Position numbers and translations under genes: made by a program. This document shows positions 34,601 to 45,869 of a DNA stretch of 64,000 bases, piece by piece (the stretch's first letter is position 1; each line of letters begins with the position of its first letter). The notes beneath the pieces are model-generated. The model searched no databases. It had not been told where the DNA came from and saw only the letters and a program-made list of their open reading frames with translations. The stretch is from NCBI GenBank assembly GCA_028015205.1, contig CM051516.1:32564230-32628229 (forward strand), written 5' to 3'. Origin of the DNA: Mytilisepta virgata. Lineage: Eukaryota; Mollusca; Bivalvia; Mytilida; Mytilidae.

Positions 34601-35479
34601 AAGTTTAAATACTACTGTAACAATTATTTGCAACTGAAATGGAGTTTATTTTAGGTGTTTGACCCCCTTCTGTGCTTGGTCATAGAGAAATAGTGAAATT
34701 TTAATTCTAATCCAAAAGCAAACCGTAAACATGAGTCATAAAGGCTATCGGAAAAGCAATTTTAGTTTCTACACAAATGTAACAATGTTTGCATTCTTAT
34801 ATTCTAAAGTTTCACATTATATAACGATTTTAATTTTGAGTTATGATTTTCAAATTTGGTTAAATGAAACGCATATAAATTCATAGAGATCTGCAAGTCT
34901 TCGAATTTTTACCGAACACGAGCAATTCTCATCGAAAAAGGTGTACTCGATTCAACCAACGTATACATTTCCTTATTTTCAAATATTGATATTATTATCA
35001 TAAATACCCATTGTATTTTGAAACGCCAATAAAATTAAAAGAGAGACTTTAATGTCCCCCCTCTCTTTTTCATATGTTTTTTTTTGTCAGTGATCACATA
35101 ATTTTTCCCTTTTTATGATAAATAGGTTTTTCGATGTCGGAATGAGAATTTTTTTGGAAACGACCTCACATTTTTGGAGCGGAAATGAATATTTCTTTGT
35201 TCACTTATTTAGTTGCGATTTTGTATAGCGGCGAATCGGTCACTTGCTACCAAGATAGCTGGTACCCAATAATATATTTTTGTATTTTATACATTTTATG
35301 GAAAGTAAAGGTATGTATACGTCTTTTGACGGTAGGTCGTTTACATGCCTATAAAATTACATGATTTTTTTTAACAAACATTATTAATATCTCTTTTATC
35401 AAGCTTTAATCACGGTGCTTCTTAAATTTACTGTTAGAAATGTTGACTTCAGAACTGAATACGTTAAAAACGGTAATAC
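34601..35479. other. AT-rich DNA, no gene recognised
   Basis: No coding block or structured repeat seen. Confidence 0.4.
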
Positions 35480-35854
35480 ATTTGAAGGTGTTCTCTTGTC
35501 TGAAACCACTTGGCCAACTGTAACAAAACTTAACAGCAATGGTCCTTAAGTGGTCATCTTTTAGAGCTGAACATAGATAAGACGCTATTGCAAATTTGCT
35601 AAAAGATCTTCTTGTCAGAATCCACTTGGCCAATTGGAACAAAGCTTGACAGCAATTGTCTTTAGTTGATTTTCATTCGAATTGTATCTAATGCCACTGT
35701 CTACCATTGAATATGGCTGTACCTAATTGAAGTTCACTGAAATATCTTGTTTGAAATCAGTGAGCTAATTGGAACTTGACAGCAATGTTCCAGGCTGCCA
35801 TTCAAGATGGACAAAGTCCAGGTCAGCGATACAGGCTCCTGGGAGCCTCTAGTT
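35480..35854 (+). repeat. AGCTCACC-family repeat, 5'-truncated
   Basis: Ends GTCAGCGATACAGGCTCCTG GGAGCCTCTAGTTT, the family 3' end. It contains two to three copies of a ~120-bp unit marked GAAACCACTTGGCCAACTG / GAATCCACTTGGCCAATTGG. The usual 5' end is missing. Confidence 0.7.
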
Positions 35855-36640
35855 TATTAGTATTTTCACCCTATACAATCGACGAAACGATAAATTCAGT
35901 TTCTACCATCAATAATAAAAAAAAATTTACGGTGACGAAGATGGGTAAATTACGACGAATATTTACATCAAAAAGATGTGAAATATCAAATGATGGTAAA
36001 TCTTGGACATAACATGAATTAGTGTTTTCGACGGCTTACGCGTTCATTGAGTAATGATGCAGACAAATGTGTATAACATATTTAAATACATACAGGCTGC
36101 CAAATAGTAAATATAGCATAATCATGATAATAATCAAAATGATGAATGTTAGTTATGTAAATTCTATTTCAGAACATGCAGAATGAGATCGTAACATATC
36201 GTGTGAAATTAAAAATAAAACCACCATAGTATATTTTGAACCTCCGGGGATTAGATTTTAAGCAAAAATACAATAAACTGGAATTACCCCATAAAACATA
36301 AATATACATGTATACAAATATAACATATTTTTGTACAATTGAAAACATAGTACCATGGCTGTCCCAGAAAATGGCCGATTATTTTACCCTACTTCGTCAC
36401 ATAAACTGGATTTAAAATATAAGAAAAAGCATTAACAACAGAAACACATCTTCTTTTATTTTTTTTTTTTATATATTATGATCAATATTAAAAGCATGAC
36501 ATTAGGCATACCACTGAAGCATGGAACTTTAAAATGGAGGAAAGACATAGTTTTTATTTGTTTTACATGAGGAGTCTATTTTAGCCATCACCGTGGAATG
36601 ACCCTTAGATAAAAGATAAAAAATTTGTAAGTGTCTGTTA
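35855..36640. other. AT-rich DNA, no gene recognised
   Basis: The + strand frame at 35,776-36,012 starts inside the upstream repeat and has no recognisable domain. Confidence 0.4.
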
Positions 36641-37524
36641 TGGCACGCCGTATTTATATTTATTCCGTTTTGAAGATATCTTATATAATTTATAAGATAT
36701 CTTATATAATTGGGTTTTTATAAGATATCTTATAAACTTTATAAGATATCTTATAAACTTTATAAGATATCTTATAAATTATATAAGACATCTTATAAAG
36801 TTTATAAGATATCTTATATAGTTTATAAGATATCTTATATAATTTAGGAGATATCTTATATAGTTTATAAGATATCTTATATAGTTTATAAGATATCTTA
36901 TATAATTTAGGAGATATCTAATATAATTCTTTTTATAAGATATCTTATATAATTTATAAGATATCTCATAAACTTTATAAGATATCTTATATAATTTATA
37001 AGATATCTTATAAAGTTTATAAGATATCTTATATAATTTATAAGATATCTTATCAAAACCATGGCACGCCGTATTTATATTTATTCAATTATATAAGATA
37101 TCTCATATACTTTATAAGATATCTCATAAACTTTATAAGATATCTTATAAAGTTTATAAGATATCTTATAAAGTTTATAAGATATCTTATATAATTTATA
37201 AGATATCTTATATATTTTATGAGATATCTTATAAAGAAAAGTTTATAAGATATCTCATAAACTTTATAAGATATCTTATAAACTTTATAAGATATCTTAT
37301 AAAGTTTATGAGATATCTTATATACTTTATAAGATATCTTATAAACTTTTCCTTATAAGATATCTCATAAAATATATAAGATATCTTATAAATTATATAA
37401 GATATCTTATAAACTTTATAAGATATCTTATAAACTTTATAAGATATCTTATAAAGTTTATGAGATATCTTATAAAGTATATGAGATATCTTGAACGTTG
37501 AATAAATATAAATACGGCGTGCCA
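36641..37524. mobile_element. TIR-bounded array of short GATATC palindromes
   Basis: TGGCACGCCGTATTTATATT (36,641) is mirrored exactly by AATATAAATACGGCGTGCCA (37,505-37,524); the shared arm is 25 bp and is flanked by TA on both sides, as for Tc1/mariner-type MITEs. A third, directly oriented copy of the arm lies at 37,062-37,086. Everything between is roughly forty ~21-bp units of TTATAAGATATCTTATAAA, each itself a palindrome. A - strand frame (37,229-37,525) repeats YKISYK-like heptads and is a by-product of the 21-bp period. No coding capacity. Confidence 0.85.
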
Positions 37525-37642
37525 TAGTCTGTTGACTATAATTTCTTAGTGTTGCATGTTGTGTTCATAATCTTAAGTTAGTACCAGATGTTTATTGATT
37601 GCTAAGTATATTTAATTTGAGCTAAGTGAAATTGAAATTAAC

Positions 37643-37712
37643 ATTAAATTAAATTAAATTAAATTAAATTAAATTTAATTTAATTTAATTTAATTTAATT
37701 TAATTTAATTAA
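37643..37712. repeat. Mirror-palindromic (AAATT)n microsatellite
   Basis: About seven ATTAA units switch at AAATTT (about 37,671) to about eight TTTAA units, so the whole 70 bp is one near-perfect palindrome. Confidence 0.9.
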
Positions 37713-39059
37713 TGCCAGCACACCCCATTAACTCCACATATAAATGAATGTTCCATTTCAATTGAAAAAAAGTTTACTTGCATGTCTTTTGCGCATGTAG
37801 AGAAATAATATTCGAAACTGTAACGGAACGGATATTTTGGTTTTTTTTTAAATTAAGCTACGTTAATTTGAAAAAGCAATTTCTATATGAAATTAGAAAG
37901 TATATTACATGCACTAACTATTTATTAATATGCTGTTGGCGTGGCCAATAATGCGAGCACAACTGAATAGCCCTTTCCAGAAACTCATTTCCGGTATCAC
38001 GATTCTGACTCTAAAATTATAATTTGAAGCAAGTTATTTCCATTACTTCCGTTTCCGGCGAACGAAACTTTTTCTAGCCTTAGTATGTAGCACAATATGT
38101 CTGCCCCCATTAAACAAAGACAAAACATTTCTAAATGATCCAAATGTAGAAAATGCTATTATATAATATTTCTGAAGATCGTCGGCTCGGAGGTAAAACG
38201 GCTAAAAAGTATTTTGATTTTGATTCATTTCCCTCTAGTATGTATAAAGGCTTAAATTAATATTTATTATGTTTTGTACATGCTCTAAAATTGTAATAAT
38301 ATAAATCGTATATAGGGAGAAGACGATCTAAGTTTGTTTAACTTGTGTATGATCCCTTTTACTTTATTTGAGTAAATAAAATATGTTTAAACTAAAAAAA
38401 TTCAGTCCGTAAATTTAAAATTATAGATGCGATTGCTTTCGCTTATTATTGAGTAGCTCAAAGGCATGTATGCAAAAATAGTACAATATTAATATAAATA
38501 TATCAATATAATGTTTATAAAAAATGACAGACTAAGTACACAGACAGATATATAACATCTGTGAATATAAGTCTTAAGACCATATCAAGAAACTATCAAT
38601 AATTACTGAAGCCACACCTGACATTGCTCGCGCAAGTCGATGCTTCAGTACAAATCCGGACCCTTTCGCCATAGAAGTGGTGTTCACCCTTATTACTGTT
38701 AATGTTTGCCCTTATACTTGTTTGTCCTACTTCAAGATAATGTGATATTATTGGGGAAATGGCCGATTATTTTACCCTACTATTTAATTTCGACCATGAA
38801 GACCTAATTAAATACATGTTGTATACATGAAATATGTGAAAGAAAAATTACGTCACATAGTCTGGAATAGGCATCATGTTACAAATGTATATTACATTAG
38901 ATCGATATGCAATTAATAGTATTCCCAGACTGTAATTTCTGTCCATTTCAATGTTAGAAATAGATGTAAATATGTATGATGTAAGTCTGTTAATGCTTTA
39001 TTTGGTTTTAGGAACTGTAAGTTGATCAAAACTAGAAATCTGTACTGTCGGAATCGACA
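37713..39059. other. AT-rich DNA, no gene recognised
   Basis: Read on both strands; nothing with family resemblance. Confidence 0.4.
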
Positions 39060-39583
39060 GTGATCCCCTCACGCCATGTAAGTAGTTGGGCCACTTACCT
39101 ATAGGCAAAAAGATAAAACCTTATTCCCATCCAAAAATAGCATGCAGTCATTTTCTGAAGAAATTAAATCAATAAACCTAATGAAAAATGAAAAAAAAAA
39201 CCTTAGATCACAAGCTTAAACTGACAATTTTTGAAATTTGACCTGAGAGAGCCCCGGGTTTAAAAATCGAGATTCTAAATACTTTTTGTGCAATTAAATA
39301 TAGTGTAGCAAAATACTATATATAAGCAAAATGAATAAATTTCAAAATGAAAGAGAAGTTAAGGTCACAACCTTAAATGGAAAATTTAAACTTTCGACCT
39401 CTGTGGACCCCAATTTAAGAAAAATTAAAATTCTAATACCTTATTGCGCATCTGCATAGGGTGTATGACAATACCGTATAGATATAAAAAGAATAAATTG
39501 TAAAATGAAAGAGGAGTTTAGGTCACAAACTTAAATTGATAGTTTTTGGAAATTCGACTCCTGTGGTCCCCAGTTTTAGAAAA
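39060..39583 (+). repeat. Tandem repeat (~155 bp) left of the fold-back element
   Basis: The landmark AATGAAAGAGGAGTTTAGGT / AATGAAAGAGAAGTTAAGGT recurs at about 39,347 and 39,504, each followed by CACAA.CTTAAA and a CGACC..TGTGG..CCC block. The same unit in the same orientation reappears at 46,850-47,930, beyond the fold-back element. Confidence 0.75.
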
Positions 39584-40130
39584 ATTTTCCGCTATTTTCC
39601 CATTATTTGTTCCCATTATTTGTTACGGGAGTGATGTCAGTCACATGTGTCTTCTGTGGATATGTGACCGGAACCGGAAGTCCCGCATGGGTTTGCGCGC
39701 ATCCAAAATCAGAAGTTGTGGTTTTGCCGCAATTCTCCCATTATTTATTTACGGAAGTGACGTCAGTCACGTGCCTGGATCCGGATGTGTCATGCTTGAC
39801 CGGAATATAGATTGGATTATATCCCCCTTTTCCGGGGCTTTTCATTCTCGGTCGTCTCTGGGTTTGTCATCGGTCGGTAAGGGTCTAATATGGAGTCTCC
39901 ATGGATTGATACTTTCACTCTTATGTTGAAGTCCGAGATAATCTCCCCCTTTTCCAGCGGTTTTCATTCCGGGTTATGTTTTCCGTTCGTTCGAGGTCAA
40001 AGGTAGGATTGGATTATGTCCTCTTACCTCCAGCCAATGCTGTCACCATTAGCTCAATGGAGGTGTGTCCTTTACAACCGCCGATAAGCAAGCTTAGCAA
40101 CGGCGGTCCATTTCATTGCTCCCTCGTGCT
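39584..40130 (+). repeat. Left outer TIR of the fold-back element
   Basis: Matches the reverse complement of 45,870-46,405 along its length. It is GC-richer than its surroundings and ends at the motif CGGCGGTCCATTTCATTGCT, where the minisatellite begins. Confidence 0.85.
39751..39773. promoter_or_regulatory. ETS/CRE/E-box composite in the left TIR
   Basis: ACGGAAGTGACGTCAGTCAC then GTG overlays an ETS core (CGGAAGTG), a full CRE (TGACGTCA) and an E-box (CACGTG). A weaker sister copy sits at about 39,628-39,650 (GGGAGTGATGTCAGTCACATG). The same pair occurs in the right arm at 46,221-46,242 and near 46,353-46,376. Motif matches only; activity is an inference. Confidence 0.5.
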
Positions 40131-41310
40131 CTTCATTACTCTTCTCTTGCTCCGCGTTGCTCATTGCTGCTCTTCTCTTCAACATCGCTGCTCTTCACTG
40201 CTCTTATCTGCCTACTCTTACTCTGTGCTGCTCATCGCTGCTCTTCTCTTGCTCCGTGCTGCTCATCACTGCTCATCTCTTACTCCGTGCTGCTCATCTC
40301 TTGCTCCACGATGCTTATCGCTGCTCTTCTCTTGCTCTTGGCAGCTCTTCTCTTGCCCTTCGCTGCTCATCGCTGCTCTTCTCTTGCCCATCGCTGCTCT
40401 CCTCTTGCCCATCGCTGCTCATCGCGGCTCTTCTCTTGCTCTTCGCTGCTCTTCTCTTGCTATTCGCTGCTCTTCTCTTGCTCATCGCTGCTCTTCACTG
40501 CTCTTCTATCGCTCATCACTGCTCTTCTATTGCTCATCGCTGCTCTTCACTGTTCTTATCTTGCTCTTGCATTGGCTGCTCATCGATGCTCTTCTCTTGA
40601 TCTTGCCTTGGCTGCTCTCTTGATCTTCGCTGCTGATCGCTGCTCTTCTCTTGCTCTTTACTGCTGATCTCTTGCTCCAAGCTGCTTTTCTCTAGCCCTT
40701 CGCCGCTGCTCTTCTCTTGCAAATCGCTGCTCTTCACTGCTTTTATCTTGCTCTTGCATTTGCTGCTGATCGCTGCTGTTCTCTTGATCGTGCATTTGCT
40801 GCGCATTGCTGCTGTTCTCTTTATCTTCGCTGCTGATCGCTGCTCTTCTCTTGCTGCGTGCTGCTCATCGCTGCTCTTCTCTTACTCTTCGCTGCTCGTG
40901 GCTCTTCTCTTTCTCTTGCTCTTCGCTGCTCATGGCTCTTCTTCTCTTGTTCTTTGTTGCTTATGGTTCTTTTTCGCTTGCACTTTGCTGCTCATCGCTG
41001 CTCTTCTCTTGATATTCGCTGCTCTTCTCTTGCTCATCGCTGCTTTTCTCTTGCTCATCGCTGCTCTTCTATTGTTTATCGCTGCCTTTCTCATGCTCTT
41101 CGCTGCTCTTCTCTTGCTCATCGCTAATCTTCTCTCGCTCATCGCTGCTTTTCACTGCTCTTCGCTGCTCTTCGCTGCTCTACTCTTGCTCCTTGCTGCT
41201 CGTCGCTGCTCATCTCTTGCTCCGCGCTGCTCTTCTATTGCTCTTTGCTGCTCTTCTCTGGCTCTGGGCTGAACATCACTGCTCTTCTCTTGCTCTTGGT
41301 TCACTGGGGC
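40131..41310 (+). repeat. Left minisatellite arm, 21-bp unit
   Basis: Units of CTTGCTCTTCGCTGCTCTTCT and variants (GCTCATCGCTGCTCTTCTCTT). Because 21 is a multiple of three and the unit lacks stops in several frames, long Leu/Ser/Cys-rich frames run through it; these are not genes. Confidence 0.9.
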
Positions 41311-41384
41311 AAGCGTGACAAACACGAGGCGGTTACAGTCAGAGTACGAGGCAGAACTACGATAAGGTTTAGAGGCAGGACTTA

Positions 41385-41475
41385 AGTTAGGGTAAGTGTT
41401 AGGGTTAGGGTTAGGACTAGGGTTATAGTTAGAGTTATAGTTATGGTTAGAGTTAGGAATCGAGTTATGGTTAGG
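41385..41475 (+). repeat. Interstitial telomere-like (TTAGGG) tract, degenerate
   Basis: GTTAGGGTAAGTGTTAGGGT then TAGGGTTAGGACTAGGGTTA decays into TTAGAGTTATAGTTATGG. TTAGGG is the telomere motif of molluscs. It lies at the junction between the left minisatellite and the unique centre. Confidence 0.75.
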
Positions 41476-41506
41476 AGTAGGACTGGAATCCGTAAATGTT
41501 CATTTC

Positions 41507-41720
41507 CGTCCGGAAAGACTCTAGAATTTCCTTTCAGGTCCGCGTTGAATAGACGCAGCGATCTTTAATGTCCATCGTAACATAAACGAGACCGAGAACA
41601 TTCGTTCCCGTCCGGAAAGACTCTAAAATTTTTTTCATAAGGGTGCTCTCTTTCATGTCCACGTTACATGGACCTAGCCATCTTTGGTGTTCATCATAAC
41701 ATCAACAAGACCACTCCTCG
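41507..41720 (+). repeat. Two-copy direct repeat, ~102 bp period
   Basis: CGTCCGGAAAGACTCTA starts at 41,507 and 41,609; TCTTTAATGTCCATCGTAAC and TCTTTGGTGTTCATCATAAC follow at matching offsets. Confidence 0.75.
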
Positions 41721-41893
41721 TCACTATGACTCCAATGGAAAGCTTTTAACGAAAATATAATCAGAGGTTTTGTTTAATTTCGTCAAACAACACACAAGTA
41801 TCAATGGAATCGAAATCGCCTCTCGTTGATTTATTGGTTCCTACTAGATAGTTAATACCTCTGGAGCTTTCTTACGCCGAAGCAAAACCAGAA

Positions 41894-42238
41894 ATGAAAA
41901 GGAAAATACTTCCAATCAAAGTGAAGAGAACCAAACTGCTGGAAAACACAAGTGGAGGACCCAGCAGAGTGGATTAGAAAAAGAAATCTCCAAAGTGTCA
42001 AATTAACAAGAGCTTTGCGGAATTCTACAAAAACATGAATATCTGCAAGGGATGTATAAGGATTTACAACGAGTGGACAAGACTTAATAGAGACCTCATC
42101 AGAAAAGTGAAATCTGAACTGCAACAATCTCGAAACGAATACTTTGCCAAACGTTTGCGTATGAATCAACAAGCACTTGAAGGACGACAGGACTATCGAA
42201 TCCCAAGAAAGAAAGACGTCTTAAATGTATACCTGTGA
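41894..42238 (+). pseudogene. Basic protein frame with one internal stop
   Basis: From ATG at 41,894 the frame gives a Lys/Arg-rich start (MKRKILPIKVKR), meets TAG at 41,975, then stays open in the same frame to TGA at 42,238: KSPKCQINKSFAEFYKNMN, CKGCIRIYNEWTRLNRDLIR, QQSRNEYFAKRLRMNQQ. A CxxC pair (CKGC) is visible. No family recognised. It overlaps the zinc-finger frame by 14 bases (42,225-42,238), an arrangement more like a compact mobile element than a host gene. It may be the upstream part of the same protein, separated by a frameshift. Confidence 0.45.
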
Positions 42239-42781
42239 CACGTGTGGATACCAGTTCAAGCGAAACTTCAACCTAGTGCGTCACAAAAAGAATACACACG
42301 GTATAAAAGAAAACTCAACAGTGTATAGTGAATATGATTCAGTCTCAGACACCACCACAGAAGCCGATAATGAGGAATCGGAACAAAGCAATGACCATGG
42401 ATCCAATGAAAACTTCGGTGAGGAAGGCGAACAGTCCCCATTGGAAGTCATTTTGAATAGAACGTTTCAGGTACATCAACCGGAATACTCACAGAAAGTA
42501 AACGAACTGGTCAAAGCCGGAATTGGAGGAAGACATGTCTGACTCATACAGAGACGAAATGCGAAAGCATTACCTCGGACTGATATCCTGGCATCAAGAA
42601 ATGAATAAAGACCCCGTTCTTAGAAAGATAAAGAACACGACTAAACGCTAGAGAGAAGAGAAAAACTACGAATCGAAAGAATCAATGGAATATATGCCCT
42701 AGAAAAACGAAAATATCTGCTTAACCGTGTATTGAACGACTACGACCCACCACCAGCTGAAGAAAGCAATGACTCTGTGTG
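42225..42781 (+). pseudogene. C2H2 zinc-finger protein relic in the element centre
   Basis: The frame from ATG 42,225 begins YTCDTCGYQFKRNFNLVRHK and KNTHG, a textbook C2H2 finger (C-x2-C-x12-H-x4-H). An acidic Ser/Glu-rich linker follows. After TGA at 42,540 the reading continues in another frame (42,535-42,651) with YRDEMRKHYLGLISWHQEMN and KDPVLRKIKNTTK, then in a third frame to 42,781 with LEKRKYLLNRVLNDYDPPP. I recall the same order (N-terminal finger, acidic linker, DP.hkKI block, basic KR.LLnr end) from many-copy invertebrate proteins that are probably transposon-encoded. Two frameshifts and stops make it inactive. Function is not established; DNA binding to the element's own repeats is a guess. 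Confidence 0.6.
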
Positions 42782-42863
42782 ACGGAGGAATTGGAACTAA
42801 CATTAACATATTATAAAGAAAAACAGAAAAAAAGCAAAGAAACAAAAAGAAAAAATGAAGGAG

Positions 42864-43010
42864 GGGTAATGCAGCCTATATATGTTATACATATATAGCC
42901 AGTCACATGCCTGGACAAATGCAGAGTGGCCTAAAAAACAGGGGAGGGCTAATGCAGCCTATCTTATTATAGCAAGTCACAAGCCTGGAGTGACCTTTCA
43001 AATGACCCTG
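42864..43010 (+). repeat. Two-copy direct repeat, ~81 bp
   Basis: GGTAATGCAGCCTAT... CAGTCACATGCCTGGA and GGCTAATGCAGCCTAT...CAAGTCACAAGCCTGGA follow each other. Confidence 0.75.
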
Positions 43011-43080
43011 ATGTAAGGGTGCTCTCGCACAGATCCAATCTTGGACTAACGACAATCGACCTCCACTAGCAGTGAGCAGA

Positions 43081-45869
43081 AGAGCAGTGATGAGCACCAC
43101 GGAGGAAGAGAAGAGCAGCACAGGGCAAGAGAAGAGCAGCGATGAGCAGCACGGAGCAAGAGAAGAGCAGCGAAGAGCAGCGAAAAACAGCAATGAGCAA
43201 GAGAAGAACAGCGATGAGCAAGAGAAGAGCAGCTATGAGTAGTGAAGAACAGCGAAGACCATGAAAAGATCAGTGAAGAGCAATAGAACATCGAAGAGCA
43301 GCGATGAGCAAGAGAAGAGACATGAGCAGCGAAGAGGAAGAGAAGAGCAGCGATGAGCAGCGGAGAGCAAGAGATGAGAAGCGAAGAGTAGCAAGGAGCA
43401 AGAGATGAGCAGCGAAGAGCAATAGAAGAGCAGCAATGAGCAACACGGAGCAAGAGAAGAGCAGCGAAGAGCAAGAGATGAGCAAGAGAAGAGCAGCAAT
43501 GAGCAGCGAAGAGCAAGAGAAGAGCAGCGAAGAGCAAGAGAAGAGCAGCGAAGAGCAAGAGAAGAGGAGCAAAGAGCAGCGAAGACCAAGGGAAGAGGAG
43601 CAAAGAGCAGCGAAGAGCAAGAGAAGAGGAGCAAAGAGCAAGAGAAGAGCAGTGAAGAGCAGCGATGAGCAGCGAAGAGCAAGAGAAAAGCAAGAGAACG
43701 GCGAAGAGCAAGAGAAAAGCAAGAGAACGGCGAAGAGCAAGAGAAGAGCAGCGAAGAGCAAGAGAAGAGCGGCGAAGAGCAAGAGAAGAGCAGCGAGGAG
43801 CAAGAGAAGAGCGCGCTGAGCAACAGAAGAGAAGTGAAGAGCAGCGAAGAGCAGAACAGCAGCGATGAGCAGCGAAGAGTAAGAGAAGAGCATCGACGGG
43901 CAAGAGAAGCGCAGTGAAGAGCAACATGGAGCAATGAAATGGACCGCCGTTGCTAAGAGCAGCGATGAGGAAGAGAAGAGCAGCGATGAGCAAGAGAAGA
44001 GCAGCGATGAGCAGCGGAGAGCAAGAGATGAGCAGCAAAGAGCAAAAGAAGAGCAGCAATGAGCAACACAGAGCCAAGAAGAGCAGCGAAGAGCAAGAGA
44101 CGAGCAAGAGAAGAGCAGCGAAGAGCATGAGATGAGCAGCGAAGAGCAAGAGAACAGGAGCAAAGAGCAGCGAAGAGCAAGAGAAGAGGAGCAAAGCGCA
44201 GAGCAGCGAAGAGTAAGAGAAGAGGAGCAAATAGCAAGAGTAGAGCAGTGAAGAGCAGCGATGAGCAGTGAAGACCAAGAGAAGAGCAAGAAAAGAGCAG
44301 CGAAGACCAAGAGAAGAGCGCGATGAGCAAGAGAAGAGAAGAGAAGAGCGAAGAGCAAGAGAAGAGCAGCGACGAGCAAGAGAAACGCAGTGAAGAGCAA
44401 CAATGAGGCAATGAAATGGACCGCCGTTGCTAAGAGCAGGGATGAGCAAGAGAAGAGCAGCGATGAGGAAGAGAAGAGACATGAGCAGCGAAGAGCAAGA
44501 GAAGAGCAGCGATGAGCAACGGAGAGCAAGAGATGAGCAGCGAAGAGCAAGAGATGAGCAGCGAAGAGCAAGAGAAGAGCAGCGAAGATCAAGAGAAGAG
44601 GAGCAAAGAGCAACGAAGACCAAGAGAAGAGGAGCAAAGAGCAGTGAAGAGCAAGCGAAGAGGAGCAAAGAGCAAGAGAAGAGCAGTGAAGAGCAGCGAT
44701 GAGCAGCGGAGAGCAAGAGAAGAGCGGCGAAGAACAAGAGAAGAGCAGCGAGGAGCAAGAGAAGAGCGCGATGAGCAACAGAAGAGAAGTGAAGAGCAGC
44801 GAAGAGCAAGAGAAGAGCAGCGATGAGCAAGAGAAGAGCAGCGATGAGCAGCGAAGAGCAAGAGAAGAGCATCGACGAGCAAAAGAAGCGCAGTGAAGAG
44901 CAACACGGAGCAATGAAATGGACTGCCGTTGATAAGAGCAGCGATGAGCAAGAGAAGAGCAGCGATGAGGAACAGAAGAGACATGGGCAGCGAAGAGCAA
45001 GAGAAGAGCAGCGATGAGGAAGAGAAGAGACATGGGCAGCGAAGAGCAAGAGAAGAGCAGCGATGAGCAGCGGAGAGCAAAAGATGAGCAGCGAAGAGTA
45101 GCACGGAGCAAGAGATGAGCAGCGAAGAGCAATAGAAGAGCAGCAATGAGCAACACGGAGTCGAGAAGAGCAGCGAAGAGCAAGAGAAGAGAAGCGAAGA
45201 GCATGAGATGAGCAGCCAAGAGCAAGAGAAGAGGAGCAAAGAGCAGCGAAGAGCAAGAGAAGAGCAGCGAAGAGCATGAGATGAGCAGCCAAGAGCAAGA
45301 GAAGAGGAGCAAAGAGCAGCGAAGAGCAAGAGAAGAGGAGCAAAGAGCAGAGCAGCGAAGAGCAAGAGAAGAGGAGCAAACAGCAGAGCAGGGAAGAGCA
45401 GGAGAAGAGGAGCAAAGAGCAAGAGTAGTGCAGTGAAGAGCAACGATGAGCAGCGAAGAGCAAGAGAAGAGAAGTGAAGAGCAGCGAAGAGCAAGAGAAG
45501 AGCAGCGAAGAGCAAGAGAAGAGCAAGAGAAGCGCAGTGAAGAGCAACAATGGGGCATTGAAATGGACCGCCGTTGGTAAGAGCAGCGATGAGGAAGAGA
45601 AGAGCAGCGATGAGCAACGAAGAGCAAGAGAAGAGGAGCAAAGAGCAAGAGAAGAGCAGTGAAGAGCAGCGATGAGCAAGAGAAGAGCGGCGAAGAGCAA
45701 GAGATGAGCAGCGAAGAGCAAGAGAAGAGAAAGAGAAGAGCACGATGAGCAAGAGAAGAGAAGTGAAGAGCAGCGAAGAGCAAGAGAAGATCAGCGATGA
45801 GCAACAAAGAGCAAGAGAAGAGCAGCGACGAGCAAGAGAAGCGCAGTGAAGAGCAACACGGAGCAATGA
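43081..45869 (-). repeat. Right minisatellite arm, 21-bp unit with higher-order repeats
   Basis: Units of GAGCAGCGAAGAGCAAGAGAA, the reverse complement of the left arm's unit, over 2.8 kb, more than twice the length of the left arm. A landmark borrowed from the inner edge of the outer TIR, ATGAAATGGACCGCCGTTG, recurs at about 43,933, 44,410, 44,912, 45,557 and 45,864, giving irregular higher-order blocks of about 300-640 bp. Frames of up to 891 codons on the - strand are by-products. Confidence 0.9.

Noticed and set aside
36641..37524. CRISPR-like direct repeats or a replication origin
   Set aside because: No spacers; units are contiguous palindromes between TIRs, which fits an expanded mobile element better.
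37229..37525. 98-codon - strand frame with YKISYK heptads
   Set aside because: Runs through the GATATC palindrome array and ends in its TIR; 21-bp periodicity explains it.
39546..39929. 127-codon + strand frame and overlapping frame at 39,607-39,810
   Set aside because: Lie wholly within the TIR; the corresponding right-arm frames do not keep the same protein.
40116..41272. Leu/Ser/Cys-rich + strand frames that look like membrane proteins
   Set aside because: Same minisatellite in the other arm; the hydrophobicity is a by-product of CTC/CTT/TGC triplets.
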